64,000 bases of DNA from NCBI GenBank assembly GCA_029582165.1, contig CM055886.1, positions 21,886,669 through 21,950,668 on the forward strand. The letters are read 5' to 3'. Origin of the DNA: Portulaca oleracea (Eukaryota > Streptophyta > Magnoliopsida > Caryophyllales > Portulacaceae). Shown here piece after piece: positions 23,175 through 35,143 of the stretch. The position numbers and the translations under genes were made by a program. Position 1 is the first letter of the stretch. Each line of letters begins with the position of its first letter. The notes under the pieces are model-generated. The model was not told where the DNA came from. It made no database searches and was given only the letters and a program-made list of their open reading frames with translations.

Positions 23175-25265
23175 ATGGCAAAAGAAATCTCGGCAGCCCT
23201 CTACAAAGTTAATCTGCATTGCCCAGATTGTGCTCACAAGATCAGGAAGCCTCTTATGAGAATCCAAGGTATGCTCTATTCTGGATCACCAACTTTTGTT
23301 TCTTTGAATATACGAAAGACAAGGAATTAAATTCTGTTAGTTTCTTTTGTTGAGATGAACTTATGCTAGAAACAATCGAAGGCTGAAAATGTTGATTATA
23401 ACGTGCAGAACCTTGGGGTGGTCAGCTTGTAATTGCTTGCAAATAAAATGAAAGCAACACCGTGGTTTTCATTGATTGCGGAAAATACCCATTGATTCGA
23501 TCAGTTTGTAACATATTCATCAGTCATTTTCACAAAATAGTCAAAACCTGCAGGAGTTCATAGCGTTGATGTGAATTTTGAGAAGAGTGAAGTGAGGGTG
23601 ATTGGTGCAATTGATGCAAAGAAGATTCACGAGAGGATTGAGAAATTGAGCAAGAAGAAGGTCGAATTAATAAAAGTTGAATCCAAGTTCAAGGAAACCG
23701 TTGTGGTAGAGAAAGTTGTGAAGGAGATTAAAGAAGTAAGTACTTTTTGGTTTCTATTTTTAGCATTTCCTGAATTGGCTATTTGTGATGTTCTGGATCC
23801 TAGTAGATTGACACCAAGAGGAATATGATCAATAGGCACCAACCATCTTCATCTGGAAAAGAAATTTGTGTATGACGATCTAAAGAGCTACTTGCTTATT
23901 AAATTTAAATCTAAGTACAGCAATAACAATGAATAACCTTTTTTTTTCCCGGGGGGCAGCCTATCATACACACTCATACAGTGAAAGTGCATCTACATTG
24001 TGAACAGTGTGCTGCTGATCTTCGCAGGAGTCTACTGAGGCACAAAGGTAATGCTCCTATATATTGTTCTTCTATAACTATGTGAAGTCTGTGCTTATTT
24101 ATTCTCTCACAGTCTCACATACCTTAACTGAAAAATACTACAATTAAACCTTGATGTGTAGTGTTATAAAACATTGAGTCTCCAAAAGATTTTCTTCAGG
24201 TCTCTTAGAAAGTTAGAATCAATCTACTGCAAATATTTGTATGCTTTGAGGTAAGACTGCCTGCATTTAGATTTCCTCAAATCTCTAGATCCCATGCAAG
24301 CGGGACATATAGTGCGAGGAGTTGTAGATCCTGAGGTTGAGTATTCACTAAGTTGTGAATGCAAAATGGTCAAATCTATTTGTTTTTTTTTTTTTTTGGT
24401 TTGAAGCGAAAGAAAAAGAGAGGGGGGGGGGGGGTTGGTAATTTTTCTCACCAGAACAGTTAAACAAATGGATTTTTGTTGAGGTAGTGTATGCTACCCC
24501 TAGAGTTATTAACTTATAAAAGTCAAAAGGGTGTATCAACTTCAGGATTTATATAGTGCCTGATCAATGAGGTTGTTGGGTTGGTTATGGCTAAAGTGGA
24601 ATAGAAAAGTTTTAAAATGTGGTTAGCCAAAACATGTACAGTAATATTCACATAGTAGAAATTTGCAATTTGGGAGTCCCCTAAATCAATTGGTTGACTT
24701 TGTTTCATGATGGGTGACACAACATTGAAGCGTTTTTCTTTTTTTATTTCCTTTTTCTTTTGGGCAGGGGGGTGTCAAATTTAAAGTCTGAGTGTCTGAC
24801 TAATGTAATTGCTAACTTGTAGAAAATATATGGAAAAAAAAAACAGTTTGCTATGAAGGATTTTAAAAGTTGGTAAATTACTGCATTGTTTCACAATTCA
24901 CCTTGTCTCGGCCTCACAGTTTCCCTCTTCTGACAGGGATTTACGAGGTGAAACCCGATATGAAAGCTCAGCACCTGATTATTGAGGGAGTGACGGAGGG
25001 CGAAAAATTGGTGAAATATATAAGAGAGAAGCTCCACAAGCATGCAGAGATTGTTACCAGCAAGGAAGTAATAAAGAAGGAAGAGGTGAAAAAAGAAAAG
25101 GTTGTAGTTGAAAAAAGTGAATCAGGCATCAAAGTGATTGAAGCTGAGGAAGTGAAGGATGTCCAAGAGAAGCTTAAAGCCACTAACACTCCCTACATAA
25201 TCCACTATGTTTATGCCCCTCAATGGTTTAGTGATGAAGATCCTAATTCTTGCTCTATTATGTAA
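23175..25265 (+). CDS. heavy-metal-associated isoprenylated plant protein (two HMA domains, CaaX)
   Basis: Four exons (23175-23268, 23554-23735, 23960-24047, 24937-25265) give 230 residues with consistent GT-AG junctions. HMA domain 1 covers residues about 8-70 with metal-binding Cys16 and Cys19 in HCPDC. HMA domain 2 covers about 97-160 with Cys106 and Cys109 in HCEQC. A charged Lys/Glu-rich tail follows, and the protein ends CSIM, a CaaX box for prenylation (Cys227). HIPPs are plant-specific metallochaperone-like proteins linked to Cd/Cu/Zn handling, stress and membrane-associated partners. Each HMA domain is cut by a phase-1 intron at the same place, just before the glycine after helix 1 (QG-V and KG-I). 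This suggests the two domains arose by duplication of an exon pair. The start ATG follows GGTAGAG; no earlier in-frame ATG fits. Confidence 0.93.
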
Positions 25266-25917
25266 ATATGTCTACCCATCATTTGTGTTGGTGAGGTGAG
25301 TGTGATAAATGCAGATTTCTAAAGGCTAGCAATTCTTTTTTTTTTTTTTTAGGTCAAAGCTATCATTCTTGTATGATATATAGTAGTATAGTGTGTGGGG
25401 GGAAATAAATGGATTAGTGGAAGTGTCATGTACTATTTAAGCTAGAACCTTGTCACTAATCACATGGATGTATAGTGGAGTGATTATTACTCTTATATTG
25501 TGTAGTTATGACTTGTTGAAAGAAATGTGTCCTTGAACCGTTTTGTCTTGACTTTGTAGGGATCAATTTTCTTCATGCATAATTACATTTACTGATTTAC
25601 ACCACCTCTTCTTGATGGAGCAGTAGTGAACGATTTCTTAATGTTGGATCAGTTAAAATTAGCGTTCTTAAATTGTAAAATTTAGGGGATAAGTCTGCTT
25701 TATTTGATCCCTTCATACCTTATTTATGGTAGGATTTCAAAATATTGATATAGATGAAATGTAGCACTACATTTTTATGGAAGTATTTTTCCTTTTAGCA
25801 TAAATTTAATAGTGATAGCTTTTCATCTAATAGATATTTATTAGTTGATAAATTTGTAACAAAAATCTTTTAAAACTACAATTGAATTTTCAATTATGGA
25901 AAATTTGAAGTTGCATC
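25266..25917. other. 3' UTR of the HIPP gene and spacer
   Basis: AT-rich sequence with no further gene. It probably includes the HIPP 3' UTR over the first 200-300 bases. Confidence 0.5.
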
Positions 25918-26214
25918 TTTTAAAAATGGATTATTGGGTGATAATACACTAAACTTTAAGGGTATTGGACAATAATGCACTTAACTTTTTTTTGGACTCT
26001 AATACATTGAATTTTGAGGGTATTGGACAATAATGCATTCAGACCAATTCAGCTGGTGGTTGACGTAGTGGCTGTCATACTTTGAGGGAGAAGGACGATG
26101 GTGAACCCGAGCGTACGTTGCTCGGTGAGCCCAGCGTCCACCATCGTTTTTTTAAAGTGTAATATTATATTTTTATGCTTTTTATTTTTTTACTACAATA
26201 TTTATACCTATAAG

Positions 26215-26833
26215 GCCAATGCTTATAAGCCTTAACTACTAATTATTATGCTCATAAATTATAACACTATTATGCTCATAACCTACAAGGTCAATGCTCA
26301 TAAGCCTCTACACCAATGCTCATATTGTACAACTACTATGTTCATAACTTATAACTATTATGCTCATAAGCCTCTACACCAATGCTCATACTATACAACT
26401 ACTATGTTGATAACTTATAACTATTATGCTCATTACATAAAATCATAATGCTCATCAAGCTGAACTACAATGTTCATTACCTATTACTACAATGCTCATT
26501 ACCAATAACTACAATGCTCATTACATAAAACCATAATGCTTATTAAGCAGAACTACAATGCTCATAACCTATAACGACAATACTCATTACATGAAACCAT
26601 AATGCTCATCAAAGCAGAACTACAATGGTCATAACCTATAACGACAATGCTCATTACATGAAACCATAATGCTCATCATGCTGAACTACAATGTTCATTA
26701 CCTATAACTACAATGCTCATTACATAAAATCATAATGCTCATTACCTATTACTATAATGCTCATTACCTATAATTACAATGCTCATTACATAAAACCATA
26801 ATGTTCATCAAGCATAACTACAATGCTCATAAG
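26215..26833. repeat. 22-bp minisatellite (ACTACAATGCTCATTACNTATA type)
   Basis: About 25-28 degenerate units of roughly 22 bp. Many alternate in a three-unit higher-order pattern (units starting AACTACAATG, AACGACAATG and ACCATAATG). The array continues for about 45 bases at 28081-28125, beyond an inserted hAT element. It forms part of the interior of the MULE-like element. Confidence 0.85.
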
Positions 26834-28080
26834 TGAGCTGGGCAACGGGCCGGGTTGGACCGGGTCAGGGCCGACCCTTTACTCTTATGGACTAGGGTCG
26901 GGTCAACACTTTTGAGACAAGGAGTAGGGTCGGGTCATGGGTCAGCTGACCCTGACCCGCCCATTTGCATATGATGTTTTTTTTGCTGCTGTATTGCTAA
27001 TAATTCTGGTTTTTTTTCCAGTCTTCACATAATATGATTCATAAATAACTCTGCCCCTTTTTTTTCACATCCGCAAAATTACATCCAAAATTACATAATT
27101 ATATCCAAAATAGTAAGACTAAAATTACATAATTATATCTAAAATAGTAGGACCAAAATTACATCTAAAATTACAAAATTATATCCAAAATTATATTTAA
27201 AAAAATAGCTAATTATATCCACCCAGAAGGCCAGAACATATGAAACTCAACACATTGATCAAATTCCAATCTGATCCCCAACAGGCCAGCACTGATCGCA
27301 TCCAAATTTGAATGGGGGATAGAATGGAAATGGAAATCCAAATCCTACAAGTGGAAGCAAGAAGAGCCTGCTACTCGATCTGATGAATCACGAACAGTAA
27401 CTTTAGCAAATCTTCGACAAATGCACTTATTGCTATGAATTCCAACAAAAATCCTCTTTGAATACCAACAAAATCCTAAATTATAACCCAACTGAAATTG
27501 AAACTAGCTTTCAATTGAATACCAGCAAAACCCTAATATTGTTTCTTCATCAAATCCTCTTTAAATACCCACAAAAATCCGCTCAGATTTGAGAAAATTC
27601 CTCAACATTCAACGATTCGAATTAGGTAAATGCATAATGGAATTGAAGACGAGCGTACCTGATAAAAGAATCAATCAATCAATTGAAGATTTGAAGGAAG
27701 AATGGATTGAAGAGGTGAGTGCAGTGATTCGATTCGAATTAGGTCAACAGCGATGGCGTTGGTTTACTAAGGCTTCACCGGCGACAACAAGTGGAGACAG
27801 GGTCGATGGCGACGGACGGGGGTGAGAGAGGACTAAGGAGACATGGCCGGCGAAAGTGAGAAGAGAGGGAGAAGGTGAGTCTGGTGACTAGTGAGGGAAC
27901 TCAGAGAAAAGCCCTAACTGTGCTGACCCGCAAATGACCCGCGAGTGTCCCTATTTTAACCCTTATTGTGGTCACCCTGGAATGACTCGACCCTTTTTAG
28001 TTTCTAAATGGGCTTTGACCCTTAAAATCAGATCTTGACCCTTACAGCCCATAGGGCACCCGACCCAATGCCCAGCCCTA
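26834..28080. mobile_element. hAT-type non-autonomous element in the minisatellite
   Basis: A 1247-bp element whose ends are TGAGCTGGGCAACGGGCCGGG and, inverted, TAGGGCTGGGCATTGGGTCGGG. The flanks are CTCATAAG (26826-26833) and CTCATAAC (28081-28088), an 8-bp duplication with one mismatch, though the surrounding repeat could contribute to that similarity. Subterminal GGGTCGGG/TGACCCG motifs resemble those of the element at 533-1121. The 27590-27870 part is GC-richer and may be captured host sequence. No transposase. Confidence 0.75.
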
Positions 28081-28785
28081 CTCATAACCTATAACGACAA
28101 TGCTCATTACAAAATATATTGAAGTATTATATTAAAAGAAAAGTCTTATTATATTTATTTTAGAAAAATTAAAAATTGCACAAAAAAAGGAAATTAAAAA
28201 TATAAAGAAAAAGAATGAATTGGGCGCATGGAGCATTATGGACCCGGGAGCATAATCGTTTTTCTATACTTTGAGGTGTCGTTTTTTTATTTTTTATTTT
28301 TCAGAAAAAACTTTTGTCGTGTAAGAAAGTACACATAAGCAGAATGACTAATATATTTTTTTGGAAAAAATAGAAAAAAATGATACCTCAAAGTAGGACA
28401 GTCACCGCGTCAACCACTAGCTGAATTGGTCTGAGTGCATTATTGTCCAATACCCTCAAAGTTCAGTGTATTAGAGTCCAAAAAAAAAGTTTAGTCACTA
28501 CTAAAAACTTGTCATATTGCGACGGAATTTATCAAAGTTGCGACGGAATATTTGGACCGAGCGACGGACCTTGCGACGGAATTTTTTCCGTCGCAATTTT
28601 CCTCGTCGCAAGACCTTTGCGACGGACGTTGCGACGGAATTCAGTTCCGTCGTACTGCCTCCATTAAATTCAAAAAAACAAAAAAAAATTAAAATAATGC
28701 TTGCGACGGACGCAATTCTTTTTTTTTTTAGGAAGCCTCTTTTATCATTGTAATCGTAGTGCTATTTTTAAAAATAAAAGTTGCA

Positions 28786-28816
<31 letters not shown>

Positions 28817-29302
28817 ACGCCCCGGAAATTCAATTATAGAAAGTCAAAGTCAAACTAACGTTAACAGACAAAACTTAGCGGAAGACTTCAAATTTAGTTT
28901 GGGCGTCACTGCCGTATTCCCGAAGGAACACAAGGCGAGAAAGGAAAACACAACTGTCTGCTAACGGTAACTACTAACAACTCAAAACAAAACTTGAAGA
29001 CATCATAACGAAAACAAAATAAAAAGATTCAAGGACTTCTAGACTCGTCGTCCTCACTTCTAATTCCCGTCCCCAGCATTCAAATCTTCACCTGAAAACA
29101 AAACATTTCAAAAATGAGGGGGAAATCTCAATAATGTCTACCCCTAACGTTTAAAACAGTTTAAGTTCATTTCAATTCATTTTGGGGAGGGGGAACAAGT
29201 CAAACCATTTCTTAAACCTTTAACCCTTAACTGTTTTCCTCAACCCATTCAATCCATATTTTAAGTCGCAAGGGAGATCAAATCCAAAAGAACATCGCCA
29301 AA

Positions 29303-29558
29303 GGCATCATAACAACTATCCTATATCGTGATGCAACTCGATCTCTGCACATAACCCATACAGCATCGAATCGATCTCGGGTTATCACCCGCATGAATAT
29401 TAGCCTCTCAAAGGCATCAAGCGATCGCCCATCAAGGGCATCATAACCTCTATCCTATATCGTGATGAAACCCGATCTCCGCACATAACTCATACAGGCA
29501 TCGAATCCTGATCTCGGGGTTATCACCCGCATGAATATTAGCCTCTCAAAGGCATCAA
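29303..29558. repeat. tandem duplication with 134-bp period
   Basis: Two imperfect copies, each containing GGCATCATAAC, TATCCTATATCGTGATG, TTATCACCCGCATGAATATT and AGCCTCTCAAAGGCATC. They start at 29303 and 29437 within the solo LTR. Confidence 0.85.
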
Positions 29559-31194
29559 AACAACAACCCGCTTTATGTTTCCACTTTGAATTACTAATTC
29601 ATTATTCACACTCATCTCGCAACTCTCAAGTCAAACCCAACCCAGATTATCAAAACCAATAATAAAACCGTTGATAAAAGACCATCCAATTTCCCAACTC
29701 AATAAAATCAAAGTACAAACAAATACAATCAGTTATCCAAAGCAGATGGTCACATTTCCACAAAAGTCCCCTTTCGGGATGCAAATTCTCAAAACAGATT
29801 AGAAAACATTAAAACACATTTAAAGAGCATCCCAGTGGGGATTAGAGTATAGACATTACCTGATATACTTCACAGCACAACAAAAAGAAGAACACACTTG
29901 AGCTCGCTAACGTCTCGCACTAACTCGGCCTAGAATAAGAATGATTATCTAATCAAAACGCGTTCTAACGAAGTTAGTATTAACTATCAACTACCTAACC
30001 CATCCCCTAGGAACACTTAGGTTCCTATCATTTATGGTTTACACTTAACACATTCAAGGAACAAGTTCACACATAAAAATTTACTCAAACATTTTCATGA
30101 ATAAAAGCAAACAGATGACAGATTATAACGTTCACATAAAACGGGTCACAACTCGACTTCCTGACATCCTATGGGTCTGGTTCTGGACTTTTCGGAAACC
30201 TCGGGATGTCTACTAAAATTTCCATGTTGATGGCTAAGCCCAAATCAGCCTCGAAAGACTCTAAAAGTACCAAAACTTCCAACTGGTCCAGTTCCGACAG
30301 GTTCTGGTAAAACGACTATAACTCAAGCTATACAACTCAAAAGTCTGTTCCGCAAAATTCCTATGAAAGCTAACATTTAGGGGAACCTCCAGTCCAAAGG
30401 GTTCGATCAAATAACAACTATACTAATCGTGGTGACCCGATCTTTAGACACTAACGAAACTGTCCCGATAACGGTGATTAATTAATTTGTTATTTTGTTT
30501 CTAACCTTTACCAAACGGTCTTGGGGTTCTAATTTGGGCTTAAAACGATACTTAGGGTCTAAGATATAAGGTCCAACTTAACTTAGGTCCAACAATTAAA
30601 CTTGTAGAAGTAAACTTAATTTAGAAAACATGAAAGACACTTTAATAACACTTTAATTAAAAAAAACCTAAGGCGTACAAGGAAATAAAAAAAATTTCTT
30701 AGAACAATAACCACGTAAACAAAGTTTTAAAGACTTTAAAACATGAATTAGTTATAAGATTATAACATTACAACAAGAATTTCACGAAGTAAAACAAAGG
30801 TGGTTAAACATGCGGTTTCTTTAATCAAGAATCAAGAAAGGCTTAAAGAACAAGTAAAATAAAGTACAAAGTACATGTATCTACTAATCAAGAATTCAAG
30901 AATTAACCTAGGTAATAAATTTCCAAATTCGTACATACAATAATATTGTGGTCTAAAAAGGTTCATATAAAGAATATAAAGAATATTAAAGAACCACTTT
31001 TAAACCTAATAACCAACTATTACAACCTAATCTAATTACAATTTACAACATAAAATTACACATAACAATTAATAATTTACACATAATAATTTAATCAAGA
31101 ATTTAATTAAAAACTACTACACAAGAACAAGAATAATTACAATTTATAACTTAATAAATTACACCCTCATATTACAAGATTTGGTAAAAGAATA

Positions 31195-31196
31195 AC

Positions 31197-31255
<59 letters not shown>
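31195..31255. repeat. (TAA)n microsatellite
   Basis: About 20 perfect TAA units inside the solo LTR. They encode the poly-Leu tail seen in the minus-strand frame there. Confidence 0.9.
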
Positions 31256-31257
<2 letters not shown>

Positions 31258-32180
31258 CAGAAAAAAAAGAAATAAAGAAAGAAAATATCAAACCAGATTT
31301 AGGGTTTACGTAGGGTTTAGGCTGCGGGTTTTCCGGCGGCGTGATCGGGCGGTGGCGGTGAGCGGGTGGTTGGCGTCGGGGTTCGTCGGAGGTGGTCGAC
31401 TGGTGTCGGCGTGGGCGGTGGTGGTTGGGGTCGAACTCAGCAGCGACTTCAAGCAACAGTGGCTACTTCTTCGCGTCGGGCGGTTTTGGTCTTTGGCGAG
31501 GTTGCGCGCGGCCGTCGTCGTGGTCGAGTCGATGGCGACGGCCTGGGTGGCGGTTGGTGGTGGTGCACAGCGACGAAAATCAGATGGTGAGAGAGAAGGA
31601 CGAGGGAGAGAAAGAAGATGGTGATGGTGGTTGCGGTGGTTGTCGGCGATGCAGGCGGCGGCGCTCCGGCTCCCTGGTGGCCGGTGCAGGTTCACGGCAG
31701 AGAGAGAGCAGGGAGAGGGGGTGAAGGCTAGGGTTAGGGTTTGGGTTTAGATTAGGGTTTGAGGGAGAGAGAGAGAGGTTTTTATATTAGTCTAATAAAG
31801 GCCCAACTATACTAATCCCACTCCTAATCCAACCCAATAAGAAAATCTGATTTTTCTTTTCTAAAAACAACTAATAATAATAATAGTAATAATAATAATA
31901 ATACTAACACTAATATTATTAATAGTAATCACATAGCAAATAATAACCACATAATTATTCATATACCCAATAATACTAGTAGTAAACCATTATTAACTAG
32001 AGTAATACTAATCCCACGAAATTACCGATATACCCTTGTTAATCCCTCACGATCCTACGAGCTCAAGCGTTAAGAAAAAGAATTAAACACAAACAAATAG
32101 TAGTAAATAACGAAGTCAACCCTAATTTACTAACGACGTCACGGTCAACATCTTTGAATTTTTCGGGGTTTTACAATATA

Positions 32181-32862
32181 TATACACACACTCTTAACAT
32201 GGATAATTAGATAATATTTAAGAATTTTATTTAAATAATTAAATAAAAATACAAATCATTCATACATTTATATAGTCTTACTAGAATAAATAAATTTAAA
32301 GGAAAAAAATAAATCCTAGTAACATTTAATTGAAAAACAAACATAAAAAATCAAAAATACATTTAAATTAAACTTTATTTGGACTATGCCTTTCTTCCTT
32401 GTCGAACTCTTCCTTGAAATTTTCCTAAAAACAAACATGAAAATTGTTAGCAAAATATAACGAATTAAATATACAAAACATAAAGTGTTTTTTTTTTCTT
32501 ATCGAATGTTAGTCTCTACTGTTAGAAAATCCACAATATTTCTAACCAATGGCCACAATATCAAGTGTTTTGCTATTTTCCAATTGAAAATTAATCTAAA
32601 TTACCAACCCAAACTCATAAACCCTTACCATTCTCTTCATGCTTCTGGAATGTACATTGTTGCTCCATAAGCAGCAACAGCAAAGGCCATCAAAATCACA
32701 TCCAAATTCATCACCACAAATAGGAGGGGTAACCCACCCACTCCCAAATCAAGGACCGCCCAAAATAAAAGGGCAAAAAACAGCTAACAAAGGGGAAGAC
32801 TCATGATCAGAAGCCAAACAAGCACTAATAAACTGTTAAGGAAAGAGAATTACATTGGCCAC
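32181..32862. other. CACTA interior segment
   Basis: AT-rich, non-coding. It carries ATGGCCACAATATCAAG at 32549-32565. The same motif recurs about 300 bases later, where it is split by the next solo LTR. Confidence 0.5.
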
Positions 32863-33816
32863 TGTAAACACAAATTTCGAGCCTGAAATAAATAAAGACA
32901 AGAAATATGAGAAACAAATTAATTTGAATTAATATTTGAATGTAAGCGGGTACAATCTCTGTATTAAATATAATAAAGTAGTCCTCTGATTCAATCCCTG
33001 AAATTTGAGTGAGCCGAGGGCGCGAACGCTTGATCTCGATCTCAAATGCAGGTCTAGCTGAAGAACTCTTGTAGCAGTTCTTGAGCTGAAGATCTTGAAT
33101 GTTGATCCTTGCTTGATAGCTGAAGATCTTAAGCAATAGTTCTTCAGGTTCTTGGATGCGAGGGCTTGAGTGCTTGTTCTCGATCGATGAATTAAACGAG
33201 GAAGACGACTGCAGTCTTTGATGTGAAGAACAGAAGCTGTCGAACTAGCAGACGTTGGTCCTTGGCACTTGGTAGCTGGAGGTCGCTTGTAATTCGATCT
33301 TCTGAAGGCTTTGCAAGTCTTGGTGAAGAACTCTGAAGCAGTTCTTGATGTTGATGTGGTAGAAGCTTGAAGACTCGATCTTGAGCTTTTGCAGACTTCG
33401 ATCCTTGGCGCTTGGTAGTTGGAGACTGCTGGCAGTTTGATCTTCTGAAGCCTCTGGAGTGTAGAATGTCGAATGCTATCGGGGGTAGACTGTAGAGTGT
33501 GTTGAAAAATGAGGGAGAGGACCCCTATTTATAGGCTCTGGAGGCCTAGGGTTGCCTAGGGTTTGAGTCGGCTTTGGGCTTGGGCCCAAATTAATTAATT
33601 ATCCCTTTATTTAAAATAAAGAAATAACTACTATTTTCTACATCATAATTGACACGTGTCACGATGTTATTGGCCATAATGTATTTTCATTTAAAATCTA
33701 ATTAAATGGACCGCCATAATTAATTTGACACGTGACGGGTAATAATTGGCCAAATAAATTTAATTTTTTTTCCACGTGTTATTTTTTAATCGGTCGACAA
33801 ATTTTTGCCTCCTACA
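32863..33816 (-). mobile_element. 954-bp solo LTR
   Basis: Starts TGTAAACACAAATTTCG and ends TTTGCCTCCTACA, flanked by a perfect 5-bp duplication GCCAC (32858-32862 and 33817-33821). On the minus strand it opens TGTAGGAGGC, has a CTATAAATAG TATA box at 33534-33525 and a pyrimidine-rich start region. Three CACGTG G-boxes (33653, 33729, 33773) lie in the U3-like part. The downstream part has two imperfect 145-bp-spaced copies of CCTTGGCRCTTGGTAGYTGGA. No internal genes, so this is a recombined solo LTR. Confidence 0.88.
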
Positions 33817-33821
33817 GCCAC

Positions 33822-35143
33822 AATATCAAGTTCATGTCTTTCATAGTTGCAATAGAAGAAGCTGGAACAGAACGTTTAGCGGAAGGAATACTAGTCAGAG
33901 AGTTTGTGGGAACTGGTGCTACACAGGTAAACACTGCCTCTGGGAATTTTTAGTCAATGATTTTGGTTGCTGCTCATCTTCTTGAAGGGTAAGGTGACTT
34001 GGCTGGAGCGAACTAGCATTGCTACAACATCGTTGTTACTGGTGCATACACTATTATTTGTTGTATATTTATCATGATTAGTATGGCTGTAAGCATGATT
34101 GTATGAAGGTTAATCATCCTCACAACAACCCCTCCCCAAGGGACAGAGAGCCTAAAATCAGAATCGACCTTAAAACTAACGTAAACCAAAGTCAATCAAG
34201 TCACAATAATAATATTGTACAAAAAAAAAAAAAAAACCACAAAGTCCATCTCCAACATAATCACAGAACATCTTTCTCTATTTTGGCAAGTATTAAACCA
34301 TTTTGAGGATTGCAATCACACAATCAAGTAGTTAGAACTTACAAGTTAGAAACAGAAAAGTTGAACATACCAAATTAAACAAAAGAAAAATAGAAAGGAA
34401 AAGCTGAAAAGACAAATAAATCTCCAGCTAAGAAACTCATTGTGCACCCAAACCAAATCTAGAAAGGCAAAAGCAACTAACTCAATGCCAACTTCATACT
34501 TACATTCCCATCAACACAACAACTCTATTTTAACCAATGTAATAATGTGTCAAGGATTGATATAGGAATTCGCCCAAAGTGCAGTTGGGCACGCAATACA
34601 ATTTCAAATTGGTCCATAAAAAAGAGATATATACACTTTCATCTTACTCTTGGCTTCCCAAAGAAATTGGCACTCAATTTTCTCAAGTAAGCATAACATA
34701 GCTAGCAAGGAACAAGGTTCAATGCAATCTAAAATTACAGCAATAAAGCAGTTCACACATCCCTGAGCATTCACAGACCAATTCCACACCAAGTTCCACG
34801 GAGACGAAGGAAATACGTGTAGCCCACAGCGTAAGACAATAAATGAGTAAATTCATCAAAAAGAAAAAAAAAAGTCAAGTCGTTGTGCTACCGAAGTGGG
34901 CTTTGCTCCAACTAGTCGTCAATCAATTCGAACAAAAGAGCAAACTGATATCAATAATCAATCGAATAAAATGAATAATTTTCCGAATCGAGCGCAGATA
35001 GGGAGACAGACAGACCTGAAATTGAGAGCCCTCCGAAATCAACAGATTGAAAGAACTACCATCCCAGAAATGTTTACATACAATTTCTACTATCTCATTC
35101 TCATATATATCATCTAAATGGTTGGCCAGCAAATTAAACATCA
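33822..35143. other. CACTA interior segment, possible captured sequence
   Basis: No recognisable gene. A plus-strand frame (AIEEAGTERLAEG) ending at a donor-like CACAGGTAAAC near 33925, and a matching minus-strand frame, could be a captured host exon. I do not recognise it. Confidence 0.3.

Larger units (their letters stand above)
28813..32175 (-). mobile_element. 3.36-kb solo LTR of a Ty3 chromovirus-like (Tekay/Del) element
   Basis: Begins TGTAACGCCCCGG and ends CGGGGTTTTACA, the short inverted TG...CA termini of an LTR. The 5-bp flanks ATATA (28808-28812 and 32176-32180) match, though they lie in a TA-rich site. There is no gag-pol. On the minus strand a TATAAAA box at 31786-31780 precedes a CT-rich start region and GC-rich leader, so the LTR reads right to left. 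Very long LTRs with TGTAACNCCCC ends are known from Tekay/Del chromoviruses; that assignment is inference. Minus-strand ORFs at 31172-31695 are low-complexity. Confidence 0.65.

Noticed and set aside
26215..26833. CRISPR-like array
   Set aside because: The units are contiguous degenerate 22-mers without unique spacers, in a plant nuclear transposon; a minisatellite explains them.
31172..31724. Overlapping GC-rich ORFs on both strands
   Set aside because: They lie in the leader of the solo LTR and are low-complexity (poly-Leu from TAA repeats, Gly/Arg-rich frames); open in several frames at once because of GC content.
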